DNA from: Gemmatimonadota bacterium
GTDB taxonomy: Bacteria; Latescibacterota; UBA2968; UBA8231
DNA: 64,000 bases
Direction of reading: 5' to 3'
Assembly: GCA_018672475.1 (NCBI GenBank)
Contig: JABHFS010000004.1
Coordinates: 19,805-83,804, forward strand
Below, in pieces: positions 1-8,890 of the stretch. Position numbers and translations under genes: made by a program. Under the pieces are notes generated by a model. That model worked only from the letters and a program-made list of their open reading frames with translations. It had not been told where the DNA came from and made no database searches. How positions within the stretch are numbered: position 1 is the stretch's first letter; each line of letters begins with the position of its first letter.

Positions 1-234
1 CTGATAATAGCCCGACGCCGACATGCCCTTCATCATATCGCGAAAACAGCGGTCGACATCGAGCGGGTTTTTCCCGATCAGTGTCTTGGTCAACCGCTCA
101 TCTACCGCAATCTGATGCACGCCCGCCCCATGATACGCCTCCCCAATCCCCACAATCCCCTCATCCGTCTTCACCTTCACCAACACCCAAGGTATCGGCT
201 GCAACAATACCGAACTAATTTCGACGATTTTCAT
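1..234 (-). CDS. Enolase-superfamily enzyme (mandelate racemase/muconate lactonizing type), N-terminal part
   Basis: The first 78 codons of a gene that runs off the left edge. The protein begins MKIVEISSVLLQPIPWVLVK and continues with TDEGIVGIGEAYHGAG, the capping-domain opening of the mandelate racemase/muconate lactonizing enzyme family (sugar-acid dehydratases and racemases). The ATG at 234 has a strong GGGAGGTGG ribosome site just upstream. The catalytic barrel lies outside the window, so the substrate cannot be told. Identification rests on the N-terminal domain only. Confidence 0.8.
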   Translation of the reverse strand, partial: MKIVEISSVLLQPIPWVLVKVKTDEGIVGIGEAYHGAGVHQIAVDERLTKTLIGKNPLDVDRCFRDMMKGMSASGYYQ

Positions 235-304
235 AACCACCTCCCTTTATAAGCAAAAATAACCATTCTCCGAATCTACCCCAACTGCAGGCCATATTCC
301 CTGA

Positions 305-541
305 TTCTACTTAGCCGATGTCTGCGAGAAACATAAATCCACACTGGCGTCCAAAGACCAACTCGTCGTCGTCGTATTGGATCAGCCTGACCCCAATAAA
401 TCGCGCTATGCGTTGTTGTTTTCCACCGATCTGGAATTGAATGCGGTAATAGGCTTCCATCAATATGAAGCGCGTTTTCAATTGGTTAAAAAAATATCCC
501 GATACCGGAAGCTAAGAGGTCTTGGGCGAATAGCCGCTTAA
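305..541 (+). pseudogene. IS4-like transposase C-terminal remnant
   Basis: An open stretch with no start codon. It reads FYLADVCEKHKST, then VVVVLDQPDPNKSRYALLFSTD and YEARFQ, and ends KLRGLGRIAA. It aligns with the C-terminal half of the transposase at 57722-58522 (VALINPDADNPSQPILLFSTD, YKARFH, and the end KLRDCGKSAA), with the segment after YEARF deleted. The copy is therefore a 5'-truncated, internally deleted relic. It runs directly into an end sequence (540-558) that resembles the terminal repeats of the small element at 2124-2317. Confidence 0.7.
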
Positions 542-580
542 AAGTGTCCACTGTGTTGTTTAACAAAGAAGCCCATAACC

Positions 581-835
581 ATGATCGACCAATCGACCTT
601 CCAATGGCCGCAGGGGCGCAGCGCCGTCGAGTTAAGCGAGGAAATCGAACGGGCGGTAGCCGGCGGCGATTGGATGATCTATATGATCCATGGCGTCGGC
701 GAGGGCACACATAGCTTATATATCGATGAGGACGAGCATCAGCCGTTGGTACAATTTTTAGGCGAGCGGCAAGATGAGATCTGAGTCGCTCCGCCGAAAG
801 AGATCGCACCATATCTCAAAAATAGCGAACGCTGA
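581..835 (+). pseudogene. Polysaccharide deacetylase (CE4-like) C-terminal fragment with in-frame stop
   Basis: The frame reads ...IERAVAGGDWMIYMIHGVGEG...HQPLVQFLGERQDEI, a TGA at 782-784, then VAPPKEIAPYLKNSER. In CE4 deacetylases the C-terminus commonly reads EIWVAPxxE, so the TGA stands where a Trp (TGG) is expected. Only the C-terminal third is present; the catalytic Asp/His motifs are missing and the upstream sequence is IS debris. This is best read as a decayed gene cut off by the transposon remnant at 305-558. The family call is by motif recognition only. Confidence 0.6.
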
Positions 836-848
836 ACCTGCTCATACA

Positions 849-905
849 TAACGCAACAAGAAAAGGCCACCATTCCTTAAAGGGACGGCGGCCTTTTCTT
901 GTTGC
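849..905 (-). terminator. Bidirectional hairpin terminator
   Basis: The arms GCAACAAGAAAAGGCC and GGCCTTTTCTTGTTGC are perfectly complementary around a loop of about 22 nt. The hairpin lies just after the stop of the DUF4159 gene (920). The A-rich and T-rich flanks of the GGCC core let it work in either direction. Confidence 0.75.
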
Positions 906-919
906 TGTGTAGTTAGCGT

Positions 920-1711
920 TTAGTTAACCATCGGCATCAGCCGCTGGGTGATCGAACTCCCCTGGGTCAATGCGTAGATGATGATATTGACCGCCAACCG
1001 CAACTGCCGCGTCGAATCCCCGCCCTGGTTGTCGTTGAACCAACCCCAACCGCCGTCGCCCGGTGTGCTACCCGCCAGTCGCCCTTTGACAAAATGGCCG
1101 CGCAGGAAATTCCAGGGTTTGACGCCCGACTTGCCCTGGCCTTGCGAGGGACCGTAGCCAAAGGACATGCCGCCTTTCAGGTCAAAGAAGGCGCCGTAGA
1201 CCGGATGCGTATCCGACAGCCGCTCCGACCAAAAGTCCTTGACCTGGGTTAGACCGCCGTATTTTTCCAGCGCCTCGGTATTCAGTCCACCAAAAATAAA
1301 ACCACCTGCCATGATATACTCGGCCAGATTCTCTTTCTCGGACTCATTCGGCGAGCCGTGCGAAATGATGATCGGCAATTCCATCAGGCGCGGGTCGTCA
1401 TAGGTGATCATGCCGACAAATTTGGCCTCGAGGCCGGTGTATTCGTTGAGCACATCGCGCAAGCGATCCATCGTCGTTGAATTGCTCGATGTGGTGCCCA
1501 TCGACCGCGACGCCGACACCCGGGCCATTTTAACAAAACCCTTGATCGCCTGCTTGTCGGTGGCGTCTTGGATGACCAGCGCCCGATAGCGACCGGTATC
1601 CATGCTATTGACGTCGAGCATTTCCAAGGCCATATCGATCTTGTGCTCGGAGGCTCGGCTACTAGTCACCGAAGCCGCCGCCAGTTTGGGCTCGGGATTT
1701 ATCGTGCTCAT
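920..1711 (-). CDS. DUF4159 domain protein
   Basis: A 263-residue protein whose C-terminal two thirds match DUF4159. Visible features include LMELPIIISHGSPNESEKEN and LAEYIMAGGFIFGG, a gatekeeper-like segment followed by HPVYGAFFDLKGG. The N-terminal part is Ser/Thr-rich, with no clear signal peptide. Family members often sit beside TonB/biopolymer-transport-like genes, and here a frameshifted TonB-like gene lies 51 nt upstream on the same strand. The biochemical role is unknown; a link to envelope transport complexes is inference from context. The ATG at 1711 lacks an obvious ribosome site. Confidence 0.75.
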   Translation of the reverse strand: MSTINPEPKLAAASVTSSRASEHKIDMALEMLDVNSMDTGRYRALVIQDATDKQAIKGFVKMARVSASRSMGTTSSNSTTMDRLRDVLNEYTGLEAKFVGMITYDDPRLMELPIIISHGSPNESEKENLAEYIMAGGFIFGGLNTEALEKYGGLTQVKDFWSERLSDTHPVYGAFFDLKGGMSFGYGPSQGQGKSGVKPWNFLRGHFVKGRLAGSTPGDGGWGWFNDNQGGDSTRQLRLAVNIIIYALTQGSSITQRLMPMVN

Positions 1712-1762
1712 CGCGCTGAAGCTAGCTGGCCGGCCAGGCGGATGCCCGAGCCGCCGACATGG

Positions 1763-2112
1763 CTAGGCAATCAGGCTACGTGTATTGAATGCAGCCGTGG
1801 CTTGCACCTGATCCATACGGGCCTTGGCCAGTTGGACCTCGCACCGGGCCATCTGGCGTTTGGGCTGGGGAATCTTGCGCAGTTCGAGCGGTTTGCTCAA
1901 CCGCGGTTCGCGTTTGATGAACTTGGTAGACAATGGTCGAGGCGCTTTTTTCTCGCCCTCTTCGAAGGGATTAATGTAGCCAGCGCCAAATGAACGACAA
2001 CCGCCAGACCGACGGATAGCAGGAAGCCCCGCCGCAGGCGGCTGACCAAAATATCGAGGTCAAAATCCTGCGTTGGCGAAGCAAAACGTTTGGAAACCCA
2101 TTTTTCGCTCAC
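1763..2112 (-). pseudogene. TonB-like energy transducer, frameshifted
   Basis: The first frame from GTG 2112 gives MSEKWVSKRFASPTQDFDLD and then a single membrane segment, GFLLSVGLAVVVHLALA. After about residue 45 the coding signal moves to another frame: INPFEEGEKKAPRPLSTKF, IKREPRLSKPLELRKIPQPK, ending at TAG 1763-1765. The basic, proline-rich tail after one N-terminal membrane helix is typical of TonB-like periplasmic-spanning proteins. One indel near 1985-2000 separates the frames. The MITE-like element at 2124-2317 sits directly upstream and may have removed its promoter. Confidence 0.6.
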
Positions 2113-2123
2113 GACGGCCCCCT

Positions 2124-2317
2124 CAATACTGTGGACACTTTTTGACCTTGAAGGTCTATTTGAGCCAGTACGTTACGTGACCCACTGTTTTTTTAAATCG
2201 AAGTTAGCTCGATTAGCGGAGGTTGATTTAAAAACTTTGACTTCACACGGGTGTTGTTTTCAACGAGTTATAGCATTCGACATTGCTGAATTCCAATAAA
2301 AAGTGACCACAGTATTG
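2124..2317. mobile_element. MITE-like element with 20-bp terminal inverted repeats
   Basis: The left end CAATACTGTGGACACTTTTT (2124-2143) and right end (2298-2317) are inverted copies with one mismatch. The 194-bp interior holds no gene. The ends resemble the end of the IS4-like remnant at 540-558 (17 of 19 bases) and, more loosely, the CAATGGTTCGG ends of the IS at 57225-58539. It is therefore probably a non-autonomous derivative of that IS family. It interrupts or abuts two decayed genes, TonB-like on its left and a methyltransferase on its right. Confidence 0.65.
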
Positions 2318-2769
2318 TCATAATGGGTAATGTAGAAAAAATGCGGGCGTATGCTTTAAACAATGAGCGCGCAGATGAACAACATACCACCAGCGGCGAG
2401 TTTATTTTTCGCCTGCACAAAACCGGCCGCAGATGCTCGACATGCTCCAACACCAGGTCGACGACCACCACGTCCACTTCGTCAACCGGCCATTCGCCGC
2501 GCATATCGCATAGGTGAAACTCGACGCCTGGCATCCGTTCTTTTGCCCGCGCCAACATCGCCAGTGAAAAGTCACAGGCGACCAACTGCTGTGCCCGTTT
2601 TGCCAACCATCGCGTATTCTTTCCCGTCCCGCAGCCTAACTCTAACACCCGCCCGCCAATTCGGTCTTCCATCACTTGACGCGAAATATCGGCGTCGAAG
2701 TCTCGCTTCGAATGGGCTACCTCGTCGTAGGTCGCCGCCCACTCTCGTAGCCCTGCCGGACGTCTTCAT
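2318..2769 (-). pseudogene. Class I SAM-dependent methyltransferase, frameshifted and truncated
   Basis: The ATG at 2769 directly follows the sulfatase stop, but the conserved protein changes frame. It reads LREWAATYDEVAHSKRDFD, then ...VLELGCGTGKNTRWLA (SAM-binding motif I), ...CDFSLAMLARAKE and VDLVLEHVEHLRPV. A lost T near 2425 then moves it to QAKNKLAAGGMLFIC. At least two indels are needed, and the 3' end runs into the MITE-like element. It was the last gene of the HAD-sulfatase cluster and is now probably inactive. Confidence 0.7.
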
Positions 2770-4236
2770 TCAGAACGGCATCACCCTCGGCGCGGTCGGC
2801 ATACGCGCCTGTACCGTGGCGTCAAAGCTCTTGCGCACTAGCTCCCATTTAACCACCTGATAATCGGGTGCGTCGGCCAGGTTATTATGCTCCCAGGGAT
2901 CACTCTCTAGGTCGTAGAGCTCGTAGAGGTCCTTGCCATGATACGAGACGAGTTTCCAGCGCCGGTCGCGGTACATCGTCGCATGCGTCTGGTCGGGATA
3001 ATCGATTGCCCCGTAAAACTCGCTGCGTACGAAATCTCGGTGGTCCTGCGTCTCACCCTTGAGCACCGGCAACAACGACTTACCCTGCACGTAGTAGGGC
3101 ACCTCTTCGCCGACGGCTTCGTAAAAAGTCGGCGCCAGATCCATCAATTCGACCAACGCATCCGACACCACGCCCTCAGAAAAATGCCCCGGCCAAGAGA
3201 CGATCAGCGGCACCCGCGCCAAGCCCTCGTAAAAACGACAACCCTTAAATACCAGCCCGTGGTCGCCGAGCATCTCACCGTGGTCGCTCATAAAGACGAC
3301 AATGGTATTTTCGCGTTGGCCAGTCGCCTCCAGATGGTCGAGGATGCGCCCAAACTCGCAGTCGACCTGTTCGATCATCGCGTAATAAGAAGCCTGCAGC
3401 TTCTTGTCCTCCCATTCGGCCGGGTCTTTCGCCTCCGACTGAAAATCGATTCCACCTGCAGCCAACCGCTGTTGCTGCTCTATATCGCCGGCGGCAAAAT
3501 GCGCGCCGGGCAGGGTCTCCGGATCATAGCGACGATAGTATTCCCAGGGTGCGTCATAAGGCGGGTGCGGGTCAAAAGGATTGACACTCAGCATCCAGGG
3601 CTGCCCCTCGGTGCGGTTCTTGTCGATAAACTCGATCGACTTCTCGCTGCACCAGCGCGTCTGGTGCTGGCCCGGCGGAATATTGTCCGTGCTTGCTGTC
3701 GGCTCGTATAGGCCACCAAAAGTCGCGATCCGGGCGCCCTCGCGATAATTCTTGGTCTGATAAGGGGCCATCAGCCCGTCGGCATCACCGCCCTGCTCGC
3801 GCACCCACTCGGCATAGTCGTGCCCATAGACACGCGGCCCCCTGTGATCGTGGCTGTATTGAAAGTAACGATAGCCGTCGTCGACCCGGTTTTCCACTCC
3901 ATCTGCCGCGCTGGCCAAGTGCAGCTTGCCCACCAACCCGCAATCGTAGCCGCTTTTCGCCAAGCGGTGCGGCAGCAGCCGACTTTCCTGTTCGCGCGGA
4001 AAAAATTCATTGCCATTGCCGGTAACCCCGTTCGCGCCCGGATAGGTGCCGGTGAGAAAACTGGCGCGGCTCGGAGTGCAAATTGGGCTTTGGCAATAGG
4101 CATGCGTGAAGGCCACCCCTTCGCGGGCGAAAGCGTCCAAACGCGGCGTATTGATGTGCGCGTTGCCCAACGCGGCGATCGTATCAAAACGCTGTTGGTC
4201 GCTGCAATACCAAAGGATATTCGGTCGATCGGTCAT
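2770..4236 (-). CDS. Sulfatase (arylsulfatase/choline-sulfatase type)
   Basis: A 488-residue sulfatase. It starts MTDRPNILWYCSDQQRFDTI (metal-binding Asp near residue 13). The formylglycine motif C53-T-P-S-R follows (SPICTPSRASFLTGTYPG), then VVFMSDHGEMLGDHG with the second metal-binding Asp/His. Cys-type sulfatases need an anaerobic or FGE maturase, and none is seen in the window. No signal peptide follows the chosen ATG (4236), which fits a cytoplasmic enzyme; a longer in-frame reading to 4452 lacks homology-like sequence and was rejected. The HAD gene ends 35 nt upstream and the decayed methyltransferase follows directly, so the three form one operon. The sulfated substrate is unknown. Confidence 0.9.
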   Translation of the reverse strand: MTDRPNILWYCSDQQRFDTIAALGNAHINTPRLDAFAREGVAFTHAYCQSPICTPSRASFLTGTYPGANGVTGNGNEFFPREQESRLLPHRLAKSGYDCGLVGKLHLASAADGVENRVDDGYRYFQYSHDHRGPRVYGHDYAEWVREQGGDADGLMAPYQTKNYREGARIATFGGLYEPTASTDNIPPGQHQTRWCSEKSIEFIDKNRTEGQPWMLSVNPFDPHPPYDAPWEYYRRYDPETLPGAHFAAGDIEQQQRLAAGGIDFQSEAKDPAEWEDKKLQASYYAMIEQVDCEFGRILDHLEATGQRENTIVVFMSDHGEMLGDHGLVFKGCRFYEGLARVPLIVSWPGHFSEGVVSDALVELMDLAPTFYEAVGEEVPYYVQGKSLLPVLKGETQDHRDFVRSEFYGAIDYPDQTHATMYRDRRWKLVSYHGKDLYELYDLESDPWEHNNLADAPDYQVVKWELVRKSFDATVQARMPTAPRVMPF

Positions 4237-4271
4237 AGTCTTTTCTTTTTTGAGGATGTGCCCGAAAAGTT

Positions 4272-4961
4272 CTAGTCCACCAAATTCATCAAATCGCTGA
4301 GCGCCGCGACCCGCGGCCCCTGCCAACTCGCCGCTTCCAGCCGGCCATAGTCGTAGTGGACCGCGCCCGGCACCGCGATCAACACCGCCGTCATGCCCAC
4401 GGCTTTCGCTCCACTCAACTCTTGGCCATTGCCATCGCCGACATACAGGCATTCTTCCGGCAAAACACCCAATCGCTCACACGCCCGGAGATAAAGCACC
4501 GCTGCCGGTTTACAAAGCCCTTCCCGCGAAGAGAATAGCGCCGTATCGACGAGCGGAGCGAAGGGCGTCTCGCTCCATAACATCGGCACTTCGAGACCGC
4601 AATCGCTGATCAACGCGATTTTTAGACCCAGGCTTTTCAGCCGTGTCAGTGTCTCGACCGCATCATCGCGGGGGCATAGATTCGCACGAATATAACCGAC
4701 GCGCAACTCTACCGCCGCTTCGATACGCTCCGCGTCGGCTTGCGTGCCCAACACATTGCAGATATGCGTCAGACCTTCTTCTAGCGTGGCAAAACCACCC
4801 GTCGTCAGCCGCCTTCCCACCTGGCACCACGCAGCAGAGAAACCATCTGCAGAAAGCAAAAGTACCGCTGCCATCTGCCGCAACAGCGCATCATAGCCGT
4901 CGCGCCCCAGATCTTCGGTCAACATGCCGTAGAGATCGAATACGACGGCCCGAATACTCAT
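4272..4961 (-). CDS. HAD-superfamily hydrolase
   Basis: A 229-residue HAD protein. Motif I is AVVFDLYGMLTED, where the usual DxDGT is DLYGM. The first Asp (nucleophile) is kept, but the second acid is Tyr, as in haloacid-dehalogenase-like members (DxYGT), and the Thr is Met. Motif II is seen in LKIALISDCG; the motif III/IV region is KPAAVLYLRACERLGVLPEE followed by CLYVGDGNGQELSGAKAVGM. The ATG at 4961 is preferred over an upstream TTG at 4976. It lies first in the operon with the sulfatase, so it may act on a product of desulfation (inference). Confidence 0.8.
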   Translation of the reverse strand: MSIRAVVFDLYGMLTEDLGRDGYDALLRQMAAVLLLSADGFSAAWCQVGRRLTTGGFATLEEGLTHICNVLGTQADAERIEAAVELRVGYIRANLCPRDDAVETLTRLKSLGLKIALISDCGLEVPMLWSETPFAPLVDTALFSSREGLCKPAAVLYLRACERLGVLPEECLYVGDGNGQELSGAKAVGMTAVLIAVPGAVHYDYGRLEAASWQGPRVAALSDLMNLVD

Positions 4962-5029
4962 TGAACTGATCTGCAAAAAACACCAAGTTGGTCTATTAGA
5001 CGCAAAATAAGAAAGCTCATAGCACCCGC

Positions 5030-7750
5030 CTAATCGGCAAAGTCAAACACCGTTTTCCAACCCTCATCCAGCTTCAGGCGCGCATCAAACTTGCTGCCCT
5101 TGCGGCTTTTAAAGCCTTTGATCAATCCGGTCTTACCCTTAGCGATCAAGGTCTGAATCTGTTTTTCCGTCAGCTTCTTGCTCGCGATTTCCTTCCACAC
5201 CACAAAGTCGCAGCCCTCGCGATAGCGGTTGCAGCCGAAGCCGCGCTTGCCCTCGATGATCTGGCCCTGATTGCACTTGGGACAGGAGAGGTCTCCGGAC
5301 ACTTTTGTCGCAGCGTTGCGGGGCGACGTCGTCTGTTGAGGGAGCGCCTCCACAGACGACGAATCTTCGCGCACAAATGCATTCGACGCAGGTGCCCCGG
5401 AATCATCGCCATATGCAGGCGGCGGTCCCTGCTCCTCGGGATACGGCGCCCCTAATGGTGGCGGTTCTTGATCCTCTGGATATGGCGGCGGCCCTTGCTC
5501 TCCCACCGGTGCCCGCCCTTCGCGTCGCGGCATGCCCGGCGCGACACCGGACCGCCCCTTAGCCTGCGCCCCCGCAGCCCCGTTCCTCGGCCCGTCGTCG
5601 AACTCAAAAACCACCTTGAAATTGTCGTCAAACTTGAGCTTCGCATCGAACTTCTTGCCCGCTTTGGAGGTGAAACCCTTCATCTGCTCCGTGCGGCCAT
5701 TGGCCATTAGCAACTTCGCCTGCTTCTCCGACAGCTTCTTTTTGGCCACCGTCTTCCAGATCGTAAAATCACAGCCTTCGCGATAGCGGCTGCAACCATA
5801 GGCCTTGGCGTTTTCTGCGACCTTGCCCTCCTTGCATTTAGGACAAGGACCCATCTCCTTCCCCGGCCCTTTCTTACCACTTTTGCCCCTGCCGCCGCCC
5901 TGTTCCGCTCGTGCCTGCGCCGCCTGCTCCGGCGACAACGCCGGACCCTGTTGGATCTTCGGCACCAGATCGCGCACAAATTCGGCGATACCTTCGTAGA
6001 ATTCAGCGACCGGGCGCTGGCCATCCTCAACCTCTTTGAGCTGCTGTTCCCACTCAGCCGTCAATTCCGGGCTGCGCATCTGCTCGGCCACCAAGCCGAT
6101 AAGCGCCTTGGCCTTTTCGGTCGCGTTGAGCGATTTCTTATCGCGCAGCACATAGCCGGTGCGGATCAATTTTTCTATCGTTTCGGCTCTAGTCGCCGGC
6201 GTACCCAAGCCCGATTCCTTCATCGCCTCGGCCAACTCGTCGTCCTCGATTTCGCGACCGGCATTTTTCATTGCCGCCAAAAGCGTGGCGTCGGTATAGG
6301 GTCGGGGCGGCTTCGTTTCTTTTTCGACTACGTCCATATTTTTGATATGGACTTCCTGGCCCTGCTCTAAAAGCGGAATCGCCTGGCGCTGATCCTCGTC
6401 CTCCCCCTCCTTATAACTCCCCTTGCTTTTCTCTTCGCCCCCGCGCCGCGATTCGACAACCTTCCACCCTTCCTCCAACACCACGGACCCTTTGGCGACG
6501 AAAATCGCGCCGCCGATATCGACGGTCACCGTCGTCTCCTCGACGACCTGGTCGGGCAGAAACACACCGACGAAGCGCGCCACGACCAAATCGTAGACTT
6601 TCTTCAAGGCCGGTGACAAATTGGGCGAGGAGCGTTGTCCGGTGGGAATGATCGCATGGTGATCGGTGAGCTTGGTACGGTCCACATAGGCCTTACCGAG
6701 CTTGTGGCCTCCTCGCAAGCGCTCTAGCGCGGCCGGGGCCTGCGGGTGTTCGAGCTTTTGCAGGATACCCGGTAACTCGGGCACCATATCTTCGGAGATA
6801 TGACGGCTCTCGGTGCGCGGATAGGTAATGAGCTTGTGCGTCTCGTAGAGAGCCTGCGCGTATTCGAGGATCTGCGCCGCGGTAAAACCGAAACGGCGGT
6901 TGGCGTCGCGCTGTAGGTTGTTGAGGTCGTAAAGCGCGGGAGGCCGGTGCTTTTTGACCTTCTTCTCGACCTTGAGCACCTTGCCGGTCTTATTCGGGCT
7001 GAGCTGGCGGTGCAACCGTTCGGCCTCTTCCTTCTTTTCGATCCGGGTCTGGCCGTCCTTGGTATATTTGGCCGCGAAGCCCTCCTCAAACCCGGCGACT
7101 AACTCGTAGAAGTAGGCCTTTTTGAAATCGGCGATCACCGCGTCGCGTTTGACGATCATCGCCAAGGTCGGCGTCTGCACCCGGCCTATCGTGCACAGCA
7201 CATTATTGTGCACGGTGTAGGCGCGGGTCAGGTTCATGCCCATCAGCCAATCGGCCTGGCCCCTGGCCCGGGCGGCGTCGGCCAGCGCGTCAAAAGCCGC
7301 CCCCTCTTGCAAGGCGGCAAAACCGCCCTGGATCGCCTCGTCGGTCAAGCTAGAAATCCACAATCGCTTGAAGGGTTTTTTGCAGCGAGCGTGCTCGTAG
7401 ATCAGTCGGAAGATATTCTCGCCCTCGCGACCGGCGTCCGTTGCACAGACCACTTCCTTGGTCTCGGCGTCGTTGAGTAGCCTTTTAACGATCTGGAATT
7501 GATCGGCCGTCGAGCCCGAGGTCTTGAGCTTCCACTTCTCGGGAATCATCGGCAATTGCCCGAAAGACCACCGCCCTTTCCAGGGGGGACCGTACTCGTC
7601 CGGTTCGGCGAATTGCACCAGATGCCCCAAGGCCCAGGTGACGATATAACCATTGCCTTCGAGATAGCCCTGGCCACGTTTTTGCGCGCCCAGGATGCGG
7701 GCGATATCGCGCGCGACGCTGGGTTTTTCACTGAGGATAAGAGTCGACAT
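5030..7750 (-). CDS. topB: DNA topoisomerase III (type IA) with C-terminal zinc ribbons
   Basis: A 906-residue type IA topoisomerase that relaxes or decatenates DNA. The TOPRIM domain is N-terminal (LILSEKPSVARDIA; acidic motif DAGREGE at 105-111). The GRVQTPTL motif is at 189-196, and the catalytic tyrosine is Y310 in LITYPRTESRHIS. The C-terminus has two CPKC...C zinc-ribbon units, each followed by a topoisomerase C-terminal repeat (FTSKAGKKFDAKLKFDD, FKSRKGSKFDARLKLDE). A Pro/Gly/Gln-rich linker separates them. Paired C-terminal repeats are common in this subfamily. It is a stand-alone gene between the HAD operon and the nucleoside hydrolase. Confidence 0.93.
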   Translation of the reverse strand: MSTLILSEKPSVARDIARILGAQKRGQGYLEGNGYIVTWALGHLVQFAEPDEYGPPWKGRWSFGQLPMIPEKWKLKTSGSTADQFQIVKRLLNDAETKEVVCATDAGREGENIFRLIYEHARCKKPFKRLWISSLTDEAIQGGFAALQEGAAFDALADAARARGQADWLMGMNLTRAYTVHNNVLCTIGRVQTPTLAMIVKRDAVIADFKKAYFYELVAGFEEGFAAKYTKDGQTRIEKKEEAERLHRQLSPNKTGKVLKVEKKVKKHRPPALYDLNNLQRDANRRFGFTAAQILEYAQALYETHKLITYPRTESRHISEDMVPELPGILQKLEHPQAPAALERLRGGHKLGKAYVDRTKLTDHHAIIPTGQRSSPNLSPALKKVYDLVVARFVGVFLPDQVVEETTVTVDIGGAIFVAKGSVVLEEGWKVVESRRGGEEKSKGSYKEGEDEDQRQAIPLLEQGQEVHIKNMDVVEKETKPPRPYTDATLLAAMKNAGREIEDDELAEAMKESGLGTPATRAETIEKLIRTGYVLRDKKSLNATEKAKALIGLVAEQMRSPELTAEWEQQLKEVEDGQRPVAEFYEGIAEFVRDLVPKIQQGPALSPEQAAQARAEQGGGRGKSGKKGPGKEMGPCPKCKEGKVAENAKAYGCSRYREGCDFTIWKTVAKKKLSEKQAKLLMANGRTEQMKGFTSKAGKKFDAKLKFDDNFKVVFEFDDGPRNGAAGAQAKGRSGVAPGMPRREGRAPVGEQGPPPYPEDQEPPPLGAPYPEEQGPPPAYGDDSGAPASNAFVREDSSSVEALPQQTTSPRNAATKVSGDLSCPKCNQGQIIEGKRGFGCNRYREGCDFVVWKEIASKKLTEKQIQTLIAKGKTGLIKGFKSRKGSKFDARLKLDEGWKTVFDFAD

Positions 7751-7796
7751 CTTTATAGGCTAATAAGCGACTAGAATCGGCGCAATGTCCCGTTCG

Positions 7797-8714
7797 TCAT
7801 GATCTCGCCCGCTGCTCCAATTTCTCGAACAAATCGCGAAAGATCGCATCGCGCCGCACCGTGTTCGCTACCCGCATAAAATGCCGCGAAGGCTTGTGGC
7901 TCCAGGTATGCTGGTCCGTCAATATCGGGCTATGCACCACATCGCTCGGCACCCATGACGCGTCGAGCAACCAGGCAATCGCCGAGATGTCCCAGACGAC
8001 TTTGGAGTATGCGAAGTGGTCCTTGGAATAAGCCGTGAAAATATCAACTAAATAATCGCCAATAGCCCCCTTGCCCTTGACGAAACGGTCCAACTCCGCC
8101 AGCGTCGTCAGCAGATGCGAGGCCACCGGATTACAGGGGATCTGCACAAAGGGCACACCGCTGTCGAAAACCACCTGCGCCGCCTTGAGATCGCCCTGCA
8201 AATTAAACTCGTGCGCCGTCGGCCAAGAATGCGCATGGCCACCCAGCCAAACCACAACAATTCGCTCGATAATCGAAGGGTCTTTCAACAGCGCCGAGGC
8301 CACATTGGTAATCGCGCCGATAGCTACCACATAGAGCGGGCTGTCGCCCTCTTTCGACTTGGCGATCATGTCGTCGACCGCCTCACTCTCTAGCGACTCC
8401 TCCCCCCGTAGGATATTCGTCGAACCGCGAAAGACAAAACCATCCGGCGCAACATCCAAGCGATCCAACAGCCGCAAGATCTCCTCGTAGCTCTTCTCCA
8501 TCCCGTCGCCCGGCCCCGAGGATCGATTATTGTCAAAAGGCGCCGCATAAATCGCCTCCACCGCAAGCCTATCGGGAGAAAGTAGCGCTTGCACGACAGC
8601 AAACTGATCATCAATCTCATTATACGTGTCGGTATCAAGCACCATACGCACCTTGCCGGTCGGCGGCGCCAACCGCTCCAACATCAACGCCGGATCCAAC
8701 TGAGGAAATTCCAT
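7797..8714 (-). CDS. Inosine-uridine-preferring nucleoside hydrolase family protein
   Basis: About 305 residues. The N-terminal VLDTDTYNEIDDQFAVVQAL carries the clustered Asp residues that bind the catalytic calcium in nucleoside hydrolases (DTDxxxxxDD; the family norm is DTDPGxDD). The change of PG to TYNE is seen in sugar-processing relatives. A later VVWLGGHAHSWP and EFNLQGDLKAAQVVFDSGVPF fit the family fold. ATG 8714 has AAAGGA 9 nt upstream and is preferred to ATG 8723, which the same site would overlap. The structured element at 8891-9048 lies upstream in its leader. Confidence 0.85.
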   Translation of the reverse strand: MEFPQLDPALMLERLAPPTGKVRMVLDTDTYNEIDDQFAVVQALLSPDRLAVEAIYAAPFDNNRSSGPGDGMEKSYEEILRLLDRLDVAPDGFVFRGSTNILRGEESLESEAVDDMIAKSKEGDSPLYVVAIGAITNVASALLKDPSIIERIVVVWLGGHAHSWPTAHEFNLQGDLKAAQVVFDSGVPFVQIPCNPVASHLLTTLAELDRFVKGKGAIGDYLVDIFTAYSKDHFAYSKVVWDISAIAWLLDASWVPSDVVHSPILTDQHTWSHKPSRHFMRVANTVRRDAIFRDLFEKLEQRARS

Positions 8715-8890
8715 AATTGACATTCCTTTTATTAAGTTAGATTTTCCATCTAGTTATTTTAAACTCAATCTCAAAAATACCAGCGAGCCTTTATGCCCTC
8801 GGGTACAAAGTGCGACAAGATGAGTGCTGACGGCCGGTCGGGGGTTTTAAGGTGGCTTTTAGTACCTTGCAAAACCACCAAAGTTTCCGA

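Noticed and set aside
581..835. TGA read as Trp (alternative genetic code)
   Set aside because: TGA is used as a normal stop by many intact genes here (for example 2770-2772 and the ATGA operon overlaps), and the deacetylase fragment is already truncated.
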